Assembly: GCA_016987375.1 (NCBI GenBank)
Contig: PJRA01000509.1
Coordinates: forward strand, 1,626,617 to 1,690,616
Source of the DNA: Brachionus koreanus
Taxonomy: Eukaryota > Rotifera > Eurotatoria > Ploima > Brachionidae
Length of the DNA: 64,000 nt
Direction of reading: 5' to 3'
Shown here one piece after another: positions 44,601 to 57,309 of this stretch. Each line of letters begins with the position of its first letter. Position 1 is the stretch's first letter. The position numbers and the translations under genes were made by a program. Under the pieces are notes generated by a model, which had not been told where the DNA came from, made no database searches, and saw nothing but the letters and a program-made list of their open reading frames with translations.

Positions 44601-47600
44601 CAATATTTCATTTTTTGGGCTTGGCTTGTGACTAGGCTCCTCAAGACAAGACGAGATGCATAATTAAGCAATTAATAGAACAGTAACGCATTGAAAATTC
44701 CCAATAGTTGTCTAAGAATAAAGACAGATGTAATTTTTTTATCGAAATTATAAGTATTTGATTTCAAAACAAATAGTCGCATTGTTAATTTTAAGAGAGC
44801 AAAGTTTTAACAAAATATAGAAATAGGTTTTTTTATGGACTTTTAAAAAATAAAATTTTAACTTAAAAAAAAAACTAAAATATCAAGATTTGCATTCGAA
44901 TGTAAAAAAAAATTGGAATTTAATTTTTAATTCTTCAAATTTTTCTAAGGCTTTTTTATTTCTATTTGCTTGATTTTCATTTAATAATAAAACTTATGAA
45001 AAAGTGATATAGTGATATTCAAAATATCTTAGAGATTTTTGACTAAAATTTTTAAATTTATCAAAATTAGTAATTGTTACAACCATTTTTAATTAAATGG
45101 ATAAAACCAATTCTATTATTAATTTTACACTTAATAAACTTTTTGACGTTTAGAAATGTATACTGAGAATTTTTCGTTTTATTAATGTTTGCTAAGTGTG
45201 TATTGAATTCTAAAACAATGTAAACAATAAACTAATGAAAACTTTGTATTAAGTACGTAACAGATGAACTAAATATTAATCTAGCTTTAAATTAGAAAGA
45301 AAATAGTTCTATTTTTTTTCTAATTTAGTTTAAGATATTAAAAAACAAGGTGAATAAAAGTAATTTCAAAAAATATTGTTGTTCATTAGTTACTTGGACT
45401 CTTATAAATTGAGTAAAATCTTAGGTTATGATCTGCAAGAAAATAACAAGCTTGAGAATCTCTTTAATGCTCTTAGGTATGCTGAGTGATCAGTAGGAGT
45501 TTGCTTAAAAAATGTCAGAGCAATTTATTGTGAAATTTTATATAACTCTAAAAAGCACACTATAAAAATTAATTTTCTATTTAATTTTAAGATATGAATC
45601 AATTAGTTTTACTGATACAGAAAGTATAGAAAAAAGTAACTTTAATTTTTTTGGATTTTTTTTTATTTTTGAATGGAAGCAATTAATTGAAATAACTTTT
45701 TATCAAGACTCTGAAAATACAAAAAAACAAACAGCTGAATTTCGGCATAAAGAAAGTTTTTTATCAAAAAAAAATTATTTGTATCCAAAATTGTACACAG
45801 CAAAGCGAGTATCAATCAATTCTGTTGATGATTTCAAGTCAAACTCAAAAGAAACACAAGCTGACGAGATGCATAATCAAGCAAAAAAAAGAACAGTATG
45901 TCAAGAGGACTCGAAAGAAAACCGGACCCAAAATCAAGAAGAAATATTAGAAGAGTTCAAAAATTCTCTAGATGAGCTAATCAAAGCATCTAAATGGACC
46001 AGAGAGTCACAAATTGGAAATCGAAATTCTCAAATTTTGTCTATGCATGGACCCTATATGAACATAGAAGAAAAAACTGATCAAGATAATTTGATAATGA
46101 GAAAAAGCACGACCCTTAGTGACCATCATGCATTCAATGTTCTAAATTTTAAAAATCAAACATTTAGCATTGACAAGTCAAAATCGTCTGAGTTTTTCAA
46201 GCTTTCGTCTAATCTGCCATCAGATTTAAATTCTAGCTTGTATATTCAAACGCCTCAGGTCAGCAAACAAACTGATTCAATAGGTAATTCGCGACAAAAT
46301 TATTGCTATTTAAGTCTTCGTCTTAAATTTAATCAAATTCAAAAAAGAAAATGAGATTTTTGTTCAAGTTTAGATTTAGTTTAAAAGTTTATTAAATTTT
46401 TTTGTCATATTTTAGAATAAAATTCTTGACTAAATTAACGACACCAAATTGCATGATTAAGATATAAATTTTTCTCTCAATCGATCAAGATCATTTAACT
46501 AGATAAATATTTAATAGCTTTATACCCTTATCAACTTTAATAGACTTTAAAAATGTTTCAATTCCGGCTAGATTTTAATTATTATCAAAAATTTATCTAT
46601 TGAACCTAGTTTTTATTGCTTTACGAACCTAAAATAAAAATTTTCTGAAAATTTTCACCACCGTGCTTTGAAAGTCTCATTATTTCCGAGTAATTTAAAT
46701 ACCTTCAGGTTTGGATTATAAGCCTAATTGTTATGCTTAATTTTAGAATAAAATATTTATCCTTCAAGGTAGTTTAACTAAACGAAATTTAGTAATTTCG
46801 TTTGGATCCAAAGCACCACTTGAATCTAATTTGAATTCGAATAGCTAAATAGAATAATTTGAATTTTGTATTCTCTAGCCAAATGAGACTTGAAGAGTTG
46901 AAAAAATTTAATTTAATAATCGGATCTTACGCTACATAGCTCTCTAGAAGATCTACAATAAAAATTCTAGTTTAAGTAAAGAAATACAATTGTCGAACTT
47001 TGTGGCGACAAATTTCTATCAACAAAAATTTTGTGCTCATAGATTTTAGATTTTTTTTTTTAGGTAATCAAGTTGTTTCTTCGCCATTGTCCTCAAGTCC
47101 GTCAGCCCTAAACACATCTCTGACATATTCATCCGACTCGACTAAGTCTTCTTTGCTCAACGTACGTTCAACTAGCTCAAATAATCTAAACGATTCTTCC
47201 TCGTCATCTTCAACCACTTTGCAAACTCAAAATCAACCCAAAAATGAGCAAAACTTATTGACCAGTACTAAGGTAAATATTTTGCTAGCAAATGTCTATT
47301 GAGGATTAGCCGATTTCATAAAAACAAGAAAATTAATTAATTTCAAAATTGATTCTAATTGATTGACCAAACTAGTCAGTGTACGATTTATTTGTGACAA
47401 TTAAAAATAAACTTTGGTTTAAATTATTTCAAGATTTGTTTAAGGTTAAACTCAAAATTGAAAATTTTGTTAGATATATATTCTATAGCAAAATATCGTG
47501 TTTATTTAACATTTTGATGATTATCTAAACGATCGAGATTTTTTTAATAACAAGTTCGAATATATTTTTTCTTTTTTTTTTCTAATCCAGCCCTGTTTGG

Positions 47601-50600
47601 TTATTCAATTTGAATGTTTGAGTAAATTAGAACTAAATTTTTAATCAAGTTTTGGCACAATTTTTAATTTAGACATAAAAAAGCTTTAGTATAAACAATT
47701 AGTCCATTTTTTTTTAATTAAGATTTAACAAAAGACTTTTAGACCATTTCAAGTATTTGAAATAAAATGCTAGTCAAATCTAAATATTTTAATTTAACTT
47801 AAATTAAACGGCCTATTGAGATTGTAATTTTTTGATTTTGTAGAGATTCAGTAAACCGAAAAGTGTGTATCTGGCCAAAGAAGACATTTCAAGCGGCACA
47901 TATCAAGCCGATTCAAGCAAACGATTTAGTACAACTAGCGAAATTCTGAGCAAAAAACCAACGAATCAAGGTATTTATTTAAATTGTTTTAAGTTTATTG
48001 TTTTTCCATCGAATAACTGCTGCTAAGTCATAGAAATTAATTTCAATTAAATCGTAGTTTATTAATGCTGATTTCTAATCAAGTATTGCGCAATTTGAAT
48101 TCAAAATTTTCTATTGTTTTTAAGTGTTATTTGCTTTTGAGCTATTTTGATCAAGAAAAAAAAATTCTAAAAAATTTATAAAAAAAAATTTAAATTGACT
48201 AGTTTATACAGGCAAAAATTTGAATCTAATTTAATATTAAAATGTGCCTTTTTTTATTAAATAAATAAATAAATAAATTTATTTAAATTTTTTTTTTAAT
48301 TAAAGTTTAAAAAAGTAGTATTTTAGAGTATTTGTACACAAGCACTTGTCATTTAGAAATTTTCTAATAAGCAAATATTTTGAAAAATATTTTTTGGATT
48401 AATGTAGATTTATTTTTACTACAAATTTTTGAAATATTATTAAAGCTGAAATTAGGCAATTATTTCTTAGTATGTTTTGGAACAAACTAAATAAATTGGG
48501 ATCGTTTGTTTCTGTCTGATATTCAGTAATTAATAAGCAATTTAGAGAAAAAAATTGATTTAAATTTAACTATGGCTTAAAAACCTGCAAAAATATATTA
48601 ATTTTTGGCAAAATAAACTTTGCTCCTGAAGTTTTTAATATCTTTGTACAAGATTTTGTAGACAAGAAAATATCTACATTTCAGTCGAACTTAGACCAAA
48701 ATCAGCGAAAGCCAATACAACGACTGAGCAATTCCGAAAGCGTTCAAAGTTTTCAAATGATTGACAAAAGTCAACCGCTAAAAAGCGCCCAAAACTCACA
48801 CGATCCTCGTCGATATTCAGATATGAAACACTCGACCTCCAAGTCACTGAACAAATTTCAATTTGAGACCAATTCGGGGCCTGCTGTGACTCCGTTTCGA
48901 AAGTCGGCAAACTCGTGGATCGCTCAGTCTTTTAGAAAAGCCTTCAATAAAATTGACAAGAAAAAAATAAAAAGCCAATCTCAACTAAATCAAATAAGCA
49001 AAAATACAATATCAACTCTATCCGTTAATTGTAATGAGAACGAGGCTGCTAATGAAAAGTTTCATACCGACGATGAAAATGAAAAAACTCTTAAGACTAA
49101 ACTTTCGTTGCCGAGGGGCTCGCACGATTACCTCAATGACTCAGAATCAGAGTTTGATGACGACGAAAATTTAAAAAAAACCGAATTTGTGTCAAAGTAT
49201 TCGAAAAATTTAATTATGACCAAGAGATCATATAGGTCTGAATCTGAACTAGCTTTCAAAAATTTGAAACAAAAAGAAATGAATATTAATCAAGTTAATA
49301 AAACCAGTAATTTGATAACTATAGATAACAATATGAGTAAAATAAGAGAGGGTAAAATTCCTACAAAGCTAAAAAATCACAAATCAGTCTCGTCATTGTT
49401 GACCACATCAGTCAGTTCTAATCAAATATTAGAGCAAATGAATTCAAGACCAAAACAAAACTCTAGCATCCCAGAGTCTACACTTTATTCTCCTAATAGT
49501 TCTCAAAAGCAACTAGTATTTAATAAATGGTAAATTTTTATTTTATTTTCAAAAATTAATTTTTCAAAATTTTCAATTTTTTTTTAATTTAAAGTAACTG
49601 TAAATTGAATGAATCAATGGTTACTGATTTGAAGAAAAAGTTGACCAATGCTGAAAATAAATTGACCGATATTAGACTAGAAGCATTGTCTTCAATTCAC
49701 CAAATTGACCAGCTTAAGGAATGCATGGACAAAATGAAGGTAATCTAAATTTAAATTTAAATTATTTTTTTTTAATTTATTGTTAAGATTTTATTAAAAT
49801 ATTTTTTTTTATTATTTTAAGGAAGAAATGATTGAGCTAAAATCCGAGAATAATATGCTCAAAAATTATATTCAAGAGACTAAGTGTGATCGAGTTGATA
49901 TTTCAAAAGCTAATGAGTTATTAAAAAACTATGATAATAAATCAGATGCTGAATTGACCGAAAAAATTGACCAAATGCTTCAATCAGTCAATAGAAATAT
50001 GACAAATTACTACTATTCTTACAGTATATCTCATATATTTTTTTATTTAAATAAATTAAAACTTAAAAATTAAGATTTTTTACTTAATGATGAAAATGAA
50101 ATGTTGCTTAGAAAAGCTTTGGTAACAATTGACTGTTCATACCAGTTGCAATTTAGCCCAAATAGTGACAACATTTCAATCAATAGCTACCGATTATGTA
50201 CTATAAACATTGATAGCAAACTGAAATGGCCTTTAATGGACGGCATTATCTCATACATATTTAAACGCTACGCAACAAAACTTGATAAATCTGAATCAAT
50301 TGGCTTGAACCAATACTCAATAGATAGATATCAAATAGGAGATATGGTTAGAAGAATAAAAGACCCCAAGCATCCTGATTTGCTTCCTTTTGGATATCTG
50401 ATCGGAAATAATTGTGTTATTAAAATTTTTCTCAAAGACGATTTTAGCCATCTTGATACTCTTTCTTACGAAACTTTGATTCCTAAATATCTCCTTGAGG
50501 ACTATGTTAATTTACTCGATGAGCATAAATTACTAGCAATTAGTGGTTTATTTAAATTTGGAAAAACCTATCTAATGTATAAATTGTCGCAATTTGTCAG

Positions 50601-53600
50601 CAAAAATTCCGAGAAAAATTTTGAAATATTTTATTTAAATATTGATGAATTAACCGGTTACATGTTTAGTAATAAGTCGTCTTCAACAAATTTAATGAAT
50701 GTAATAATGTCAAAAATTGACGAAAAAATTACTTATTTAGAACAATTGAATCGTTCTCTGATAATACTATTAGATAATTTTCACATATTATTCAATGCAA
50801 GCGAATTTGACTCAACTTATTTTTTAAACTATGTTTCTCACATTAAAAATAAATTAAAGTAAGCTAATTTTTATTTAAATTTAGTAAAAAAATTTGTATT
50901 ATTTTATTTTATTTAAAAATAATTCTGGAAAATTAATTTCCAGGGCTGTTCCGAATGACAGCGCCTTCTTTTAAGTCTTCATTATTCTAATCTTATAAAA
51001 AAAAAATACATAATTATATTTATGTACTATTAGATACTTGATTAAAATTATTGAATTAAATTTTGAATTGAAAAATTTGTAATTTTGCTAAAATTATGAT
51101 TATTTTTTGTAATTTTTTACAATTTTTTCTATTACTCATTTAATTGAAATTAATAATATCTGAACAAAAAATTTATCTTTTTGTTTCTAACTAAGTTAAT
51201 TACAGTTAAGCAACAAGACTTCAAAATTGCGTAGAATAAATTAAAGAGTTGTTATTAATGATTCCAGATTCAAAAAAAAACAGATTGAGAAAATAAAATA
51301 AAAATACAAAAAATTGATTATTTTTATGTTTACTATTAAGAATAAACTGACTAAAAATTTTAAACAAATTATATAAATAAATAGTTTTTGAATTAGTTGA
51401 AAAAGTTTGAATAAAAATAAGAAATAAATTAAGCCTATGATGAATTTTATCTTGTTTATTAATGAAATAATCTTCCAAAACTTTTTTAGTTAGTAAAAAA
51501 AAACAAAAAAAAATTTATTAGTAAATAATTTTGTAAATATTTATTTCAAACAAAGTTAATTAAATATACGATTTAAATTTTAAAAAAATACAAATAAAAT
51601 AAAGTTTAAAGTAGCTGATATAGATTTTAATTAGGTATTTTGGTGAATTATTTAGACAATTTTTCGCATTTTTGTCAATAAACTATTTCTTTTTGTTTTT
51701 TTTTGTTCAGAATGTCATTTTTCAATACTACTTTAATATATGACCAAAAATACTGTTCTTGCATTCGCACGATTTCCTTTTTTTTTCAAATAGAATAATA
51801 ATCACAATGATTAAAATTATATCTGATTTTATGGCTTTTTATTCGGTTTTTGGATGAAATTTTCATTAACCGTTTTTCTTGCTTATAAAGTTTATAGAAC
51901 ATGCTTAGACATATTTATGATGCTTTATTCTAGACAAAAATTTTTCAACTAACATATTAAATTCGTTGAAAAAAACTCATCATCAGAGAAAATTTAATGC
52001 AGGAATTGTGGTATTTATTCTAAATATTTAAAAAAGGTATGAATGATTAGTCTTTGTTTGTAAATAACTTTTGAATTCATGTAATCTCAGTATTTTTATA
52101 CAATAAATTAAAGATTATCATTACTGAATCCTTTTTCCAGTCCAACAGCAATTGTGGTTGAGGAGTCTCAAAGTTGACAGCAAAAAAATTTCGGTTGATT
52201 TTAACAAAATTTTACTTAGAAAACATACATCATTAAACGCTAATTTTGTAGATAATAGTTCGTTCTTTCATTATTTGTGGCTTTTTACGTTTTTTTTCTA
52301 GACAAATAAAATATTTTAAATTTTTGGTTAGAAATTAAACTTTTACTTAGTTTTTTAGGACTGTCCCAATGCTTTTTCACGAATTTTACTTCAGAATACT
52401 TGTTCCTCGTTCTATAGAATAGTATTTAATAAAATACTATTATTTTCTTGAAATTACAATTTGGTGAAGTCAAAGACTACTATTATTCTATAGAATGGGT
52501 TGAAATAGGTGTTTCTCGTTATTAAATGGGTTGGGATACAAATTTTCAACCAATTTTGAGTACTTAAAACCTAAAATAATGTGAAAAAACAGTGTAAAAA
52601 TAAAGACAAGGATTTGGAAAATAAATAGTGATTTCAACACTTTTATTCAATAATTTAATCTAGAATTCATTATCATACACTTAGTTGGATCTCTCAGGAA
52701 TATTTTTGCGAGTCTAAACACTCATCTAAATAATGAGATGATTTTTTAGCTTGGTATATAAAGTTACCCCGGTCATAAAACATGGTAACTTATTTATTTA
52801 TTTAGTTTTTTGTTTTAAAATTGACACAAAAATATTAATAAATTTGCAAAAACGAAATAATAAAAACTATAGTAATTTAGTTAAAAATATGTTATTTGAT
52901 TAGCGACCAATACTTAAATAAAAAAAAGAAAAAATTAATTTTTATAATTTTTCAGATATATTTTTATGTTTTTTTTTTTCAATATCAAAGCTAATCAAAA
53001 AGCTAGTCCCCTTGTCTAATAGATTGATTGGCACTTCATTTTATGACATTCATTTATTTCAATTGTATAAAAAAGTTAGTTTCTTTAAAAAAATAAAATT
53101 ATAATTTTGAATAATTAGAAAAACTAAATATTCAAAAATTTAAATAAAATATTTTAAATTTTTCAACAAAATCTATTTATAAGTTTAAATTAATATTAAA
53201 AATTTAAAAAATAAATTTATATTATTGTAAATAGAAAGTTTGAATTTTTCCAATTTTTCTATATATTTTTATGGCAGATAAAATAAATTGGTTATTGCTT
53301 GTTTATAATTAAAATTATCTATATACTACTCTCATTTAATTTACGTTTATAGTTCATTTTTCCAAGATTTATAGCAATTTCGCATAAATTTGAATTTTTT
53401 AATACCAACCAAGTATCAGCTTTAGCTTTTATTATTACTATTATAATCCTACGACCATATTCATTATTATATTCAGAATTACAAAAAGCCGTGTTTCTCA
53501 TGTGGCTGAAAGTAAGAGCTTAGCTCCATTCCTAGCATTCCAAACGGGGTTTAATCCAAACGATGTTTTTAAAAAATTTTTAAATCTATCAGCTGATTTA

Positions 53601-54760
53601 GCAGAAAAAATAGATACTAAAATTCAAACTAAAAAGTCCTAATTGTTGAATATGATATTTAATGAAGGTTATTTTTTCAGAAATCAAACAATCTAAAAAT
53701 ATCTAAACTTAATTTTCAATAATTTTAAAGGTTTTGATTAATTCATTTATTCACATTATTAATTATTTTTTTAAATTCTAAAAAAAATTTTTAAGAGCTT
53801 ATTTCATAATAACATGTCATGAAGAAAACTCATTTGACTCGAAAAGCTGTCAAGTTCCACTTGGTTTTTTTAATCACTTCAAGTAATTAAATTAATATGA
53901 AAATTATAGAAAAATTTATTTAAATTTATTTTACTTAAAGATGGATCAATCTGCCCATTCATTATGACGAATTTTTACACTTTTACCTCAATCGAAATTT
54001 AATAAATTATCAAGTAGAAAATAACAAAGCTAAACAGTCATGTGCAATTATGGAAAAAGTAGTATGGTTTATATGTGAAGTTTACAGACTCGTCAATGAG
54101 TTTATTTCTAAATTAGGCCTAAAACATTATATATTAGGTACTTTAAAATATTGTTAATCAATAAAAAGTTAAAATAAATTTTTTAAAGTGCCTACAAATT
54201 TCATGAATATGCCATTTGGAATTGAAATTTCCGAGAAATGGTTTATTGAACAATGGAATTATACTATAATTCCTTATTTGAATGATTTATTCAAGTTTAA
54301 ACTTGAAAACGAAGCACCGAGACAGACTGATCCGGTTGATTGGATTATTAAAAACTATGCTTGGACAAAAAATTCAACTTTTATAAGTCAACGTTTACAA
54401 CGAATTAAAATTGATGAAAAATACATTAGCAAAGGAATTAGAGCTTCGGCTTCATCAAACGATTCTGATCTAAGCTGTACAGATTTTCCAAGTCATTCCG
54501 AAACTGGAACTCAATTAGTAAATCTTGTTTTTTGTCTATTAACTATCTAATTTTCGTTAATTTAGGTGTCTATGCTTCTCAAATTGCAGCAAGCTACAAA
54601 CCAGACATACAAAGATGAAAACATTTCAAGTGGCTATTATGATTCATCCTCTTCTAGTGCATCTACGTCTTCGACTTCACCAAATTGTAATTTTAAGCAA
54701 ACTAATAGTATTTTGTTAAATTCATTAGCGAACAAAACCAAGATAGAATCATCTCTTTAA
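38668..54760 (+). CDS. NAV: Neuron navigator (NAV) homologue, about 1517 aa, 14 exons
   Basis: Neuron navigators (vertebrate NAV1-3, worm UNC-53) are microtubule-plus-end proteins that steer cell and axon growth. Exons: 38668-38912, 38976-39067, 39543-39924, 45592-46283, 47064-47272, 47844-47970, 48662-49529, 49595-49739, 49822-50023, 50075-50858, 53796-53882, 53941-54137, 54189-54517, 54566-54760. Phases match at all joins. Exons 1-6 encode Ser/Lys-rich disordered protein. Exon 7 has NSWIAQSFRKAFNKIDKKK, a known NAV basic motif. Exon 8 has ENKLTDIRLEALSSIHQIDQ, nearly identical to vertebrate NAV, in a coiled coil. Exon 10 begins the AAA-type domain: Walker A GLFKFGKT (about 1145-1152) and Walker B SLIILLDNFHI (about 1219). 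Exons 11-14 carry the rest, including WNYTIIPYL, DPVDWIIKNYAW and MLLKLQQATNQ. No calponin-homology domain is seen. The C-terminal half is certain; the N-terminal start and the beginning of exon 4 are less so. Confidence 0.9.
40890..41015 (-). mobile_element. Decayed LINE reverse-transcriptase fragment
   Basis: On the minus strand LLFISLVRPHSECPV can be read, then in another frame PHLNKNLSKSSKKIDKAA. These match, in order, the blocks LLYTSLVRPHLEFAIP and PYLEKYKRILEAVQRRA of the better-preserved copy at 20640-21165. Stops and frame changes show it is dead. Confidence 0.65.
41601..41660 (+). repeat. Dispersed hairpin repeat, copy 2 (partial)
   Basis: T-run, ATTTAAAAAATAAATTTAGG, then AATTTCCCGGGACTTACCCG and AAAGCCTTCTTTTC. 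It shares order and the CCTTCTTTT end with the copies at 9921 and 50911 but is shorter in the middle and has no good hairpin. Confidence 0.55.
46284..47063 (+). other. NAV intron 4, nothing recognised
   Basis: 780 bp, GTAATT to TTTTAG, phase 1, joining DSI to GNQVVSSPLSS. No repeat or other exon recognised. Confidence 0.6.
47273..47843 (+). other. NAV intron 5, nothing recognised
   Basis: 571 bp, GTAAAT to TTGTAG, phase 0, joining LLTSTK to RFSKPKSVY. Nothing else seen. Confidence 0.6.
47971..48661 (+). other. NAV intron 6, nothing recognised
   Basis: 691 bp, GTATTT to TTGTAG, phase 1, joining KKPTNQ to DKKISTFQ. A short run of TAAA/AAAT tetramers lies at about 48257-48280. Confidence 0.6.
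50911..51010 (+). repeat. Dispersed ~100-bp hairpin repeat, copy 3
   Basis: ATTTAAAAATAATT, then a 7-bp-arm hairpin (CTGGAAA 50925-50931, TTTCCAG 50937-50943), GGCTGTTCCGAATGACAGCG, CCTTCTTTTAAG, CTTCATTATTCTAATCTTA and an A-run. It is the closest relative of the copy at 9921-10020. Confidence 0.72.
53477..53642 (+). CDS. Possible alternative last exon of the NAV gene, or orphan exon
   Basis: After an acceptor-like TATATTCAG, a frame of 55 codons ends in TAA: it begins ITKSRVSHVAESKSLAPFLA and ends EKIDTKIQTKKS. Codon use is less A/T-biased than the surrounding intron (for example GCATTCCAAACGGGGTTTAA). Its incoming phase (2) equals that of exon 11, so splicing from exon 10 would stay in frame and give a protein stopping just after Walker B. 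There is no ATG in this frame, so it is not a gene by itself. I do not recognise the sequence; chance or a decayed exon remain possible. Confidence 0.35.
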
Positions 54761-57070
54761 ATAATTTTAATTGTTTTATTTGCGAAAAATTAAAAATTTT
54801 TTTAATTTATTTTAATAAAAAAGTAATTTAAAATTTTTCTCTTAATTAATATGATAGTGTCAAGTTTAAATTATTTTTTTGAGACAGTTAATTTTAATAC
54901 TATTTCAAATTTTTAAAAATATATTAATTCTTTTCAAATATGATTTTAAAATGTGCATTAGTTTAAGACTAATTTCTGACCTAAGTAGATTATCATACTC
55001 AAAATTTTATTCACTTGGATCTAAATTTTAATTTTAAATTCTCAATTTTTGATGGTTTAAACCCATAAATTGCACAATTAAAATAAAGGTTAATATTTTT
55101 TTAGATAAAAATTTTTAAGTTAACCAAATTATTTTCAATTTTATTTTTTGTTGCATAAAATCACCGAGTCAAATTTAATCAAAACAATATAAATAAAATG
55201 AATTGTTTATATTGGGAAAAAATGTGTGATATTTTAGGAAAATAAATCGATATCTATGATCTAGGCGTTGAGCTATAGCCAACAAACACTTGAATTTCTG
55301 GAGGGTTGATTTTTACACAAATATTTTTCAATTTTCTCATAAAAGACGATAGGGTACCAAAAATATTTATATAGAAAATATAAATAGATAAAAATGATTG
55401 ATCAATAGGTAATAAAAGTTAATTTATATTTTACGATTTATGCAATAAGTTGTTTGGCTTTTTCAGCTCTAATGACCATTAAGTCGGCCATAGAACAAAA
55501 TCTAGTTTAACCCATTTATCGATCTTTAAGGAGCAATTTAGTTTTATCTTTCCTTAATAACAAAACTTATTTATTCATTCAATAGGCTAAGCGTCTTCTT
55601 ATAAAACTGCTTATCTAATCTAAATTATACATTATTTTTATTCTCAAAAATCATCCATAAGCAAAAATATAAGCAAAAACTAAAATCAAGTTAGTTGATT
55701 TAACCAAAAATATTTATTTTTAATTAATAAAATATTAAAAAGAAAAAAAAATTATTTTCTTATTAGCACTCATTAGATAGGAGCCTGATAGGGCAAATGT
55801 AATCTGTTCTAGAAAAAAAGTTTTTTTTCAAAAAGTGGAATTAATTTTCGAATAAATCCTATTCTCAGCTTAATAAATCATGGCTGTGTTTATCTTTAAG
55901 ATAAATCGGTTTTTTACAAGATAAACATTTAATCTCGGAAAAACTGTCATTGATTCTGCCAGCAGATATACATATATATTTTTTTTAATATAAAAGCTAA
56001 AATTTTATTTGGTCCGTGACCGAAGTTTTATATCGATTTATCAAAATTACGACTAAAGCCATATCTTTCATCAGACTGGTCTATTAATATAATTTCAAGT
56101 TTTTTTAATTAAAAATTAAGTCTGCTATCATTGATAATGTGAATATATTGAAATCAATATTTTTAATTATTTTTTTTTATTCTCCCAAACAACAACTAAT
56201 ATATGATAAAATAGTGAGAATCCGAATGATTACAAAATATTTAGGCTTCTATCAAAGATGACAAGTTTGACGATTTAGATTTTAGGTAAACAATTTGTTT
56301 TAATAGAGACTGGCATAAAATTTTTTAAATTGTTTTCTTAACCTATCTGACCATTAATAGACCTAAGGAGTTTTTCTTAAATTGTTTCGAAACTAGCAAA
56401 ATTAAAGAGTGTTTTGAACAAATTTGGCCAGGTTTGTTGTTTTTAGATAAATACTGCTTTGATTCACATGGAGTCTACATTCATTTCGGTCTATTATTTT
56501 CCAACTCAATTTAGTGTTACAAATTGATTCGATTTGAACGATAAATTGATTTATTGGAAATTAAAAACTATTTTACACAGGAGGTAATCTGCACATTTAT
56601 CCTATTAAAATACCTTTAATTTTTGTTTTCCCATGCACTTTTTTGAATTCCAAGCATAGCCAAAATTTATCTAGACTTCTTTATTGTTTTTTAATCATAC
56701 AATTTTTTCGCCATTTAGCATCATTAACGATTTAGCGTCAATTTCTCTTAGAATTGGAAGCAAAAGTCCTAATAAATTCATTTGAGAACTTAAACCCTCA
56801 GAATTTTTTTCTTTCTAAACCATATTAAAATTTTATGTTTTAAATTTATTTCTTTATAATAGGACTAATCAAAATATGATTTAAATTTAGCTTTTTAAAT
56901 AAAATTTGAACATTTTTAGTGTGTTAAAAAAAGAAGTAGGATAATTTTTCACTTTTATTTGATATTTCGAAAAAAAAAGTTTCATCATTTTTTTTACGCC
57001 TTAATCAACCGATTAAATTCCAAATGATTTTTATTTAATTAACTTTAAACTTAATAGAATATTTTTTTTT

Positions 57071-57140
57071 ATTAAATAATTGAGGGGGAACACCCCTGGG
57101 TTTGTCCGAATGATCTTCCCTTTCGTTTAAATCCTCAAAT
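57071..57140 (+). repeat. Dispersed hairpin repeat, copy 4 (diverged)
   Basis: T-run, ATTAAATAATTG, hairpin AGGGG (57083-57087) with CCCCT (57093-57097), then GGGTTTGTCCGAATGATCTT, CCCTTTCG, TTTAAATCCTCA. Shares TCCGAATGA and the hairpin position with copy 3, though hairpin bases differ. Confidence 0.5.
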
Positions 57141-57309
57141 TTGAAATTTTTAGATTTTTACAAAAAATAAATGTAAAAAAGATTATTAAAGTATTCGAGC
57201 GATTTATGTTTGAGTTGGAAAACAATTAGCTTATATTTATGGATTTCTTTTGCTATCAATTCTTGTTTTGACACAGCTTCTAGGAATTTGACAAAAAAGT
57301 GATTAATTC

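Larger units (their letters stand above)
39925..45591 (+). other. NAV intron 3, 5.7 kb
   Basis: Joins DK-CA to A-YESISFTD in phase. It contains a LINE fragment (about 40890-41015, minus), a copy of the dispersed hairpin repeat (41601-41660), a less A/T-rich block at 42990-43335 with an octamer-type ATTTGCAT, and a 36-base segment (44650-44685) resembling part of the next exon. No other coding exon could be placed. Confidence 0.6.
50859..53795 (+). other. NAV intron 10, 2.9 kb
   Basis: Interrupts the AAA domain between HIKNKLK and AYFIITCH, phase 2. It contains a copy of the dispersed repeat (50911-51010), a 10-bp-stem hairpin at 52418-52441 flanked by two TTCTATAGAA palindromes (52410, 52486), and a coding-like stretch at 53477-53642 listed separately. 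The rest is A/T-rich. Confidence 0.65.
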
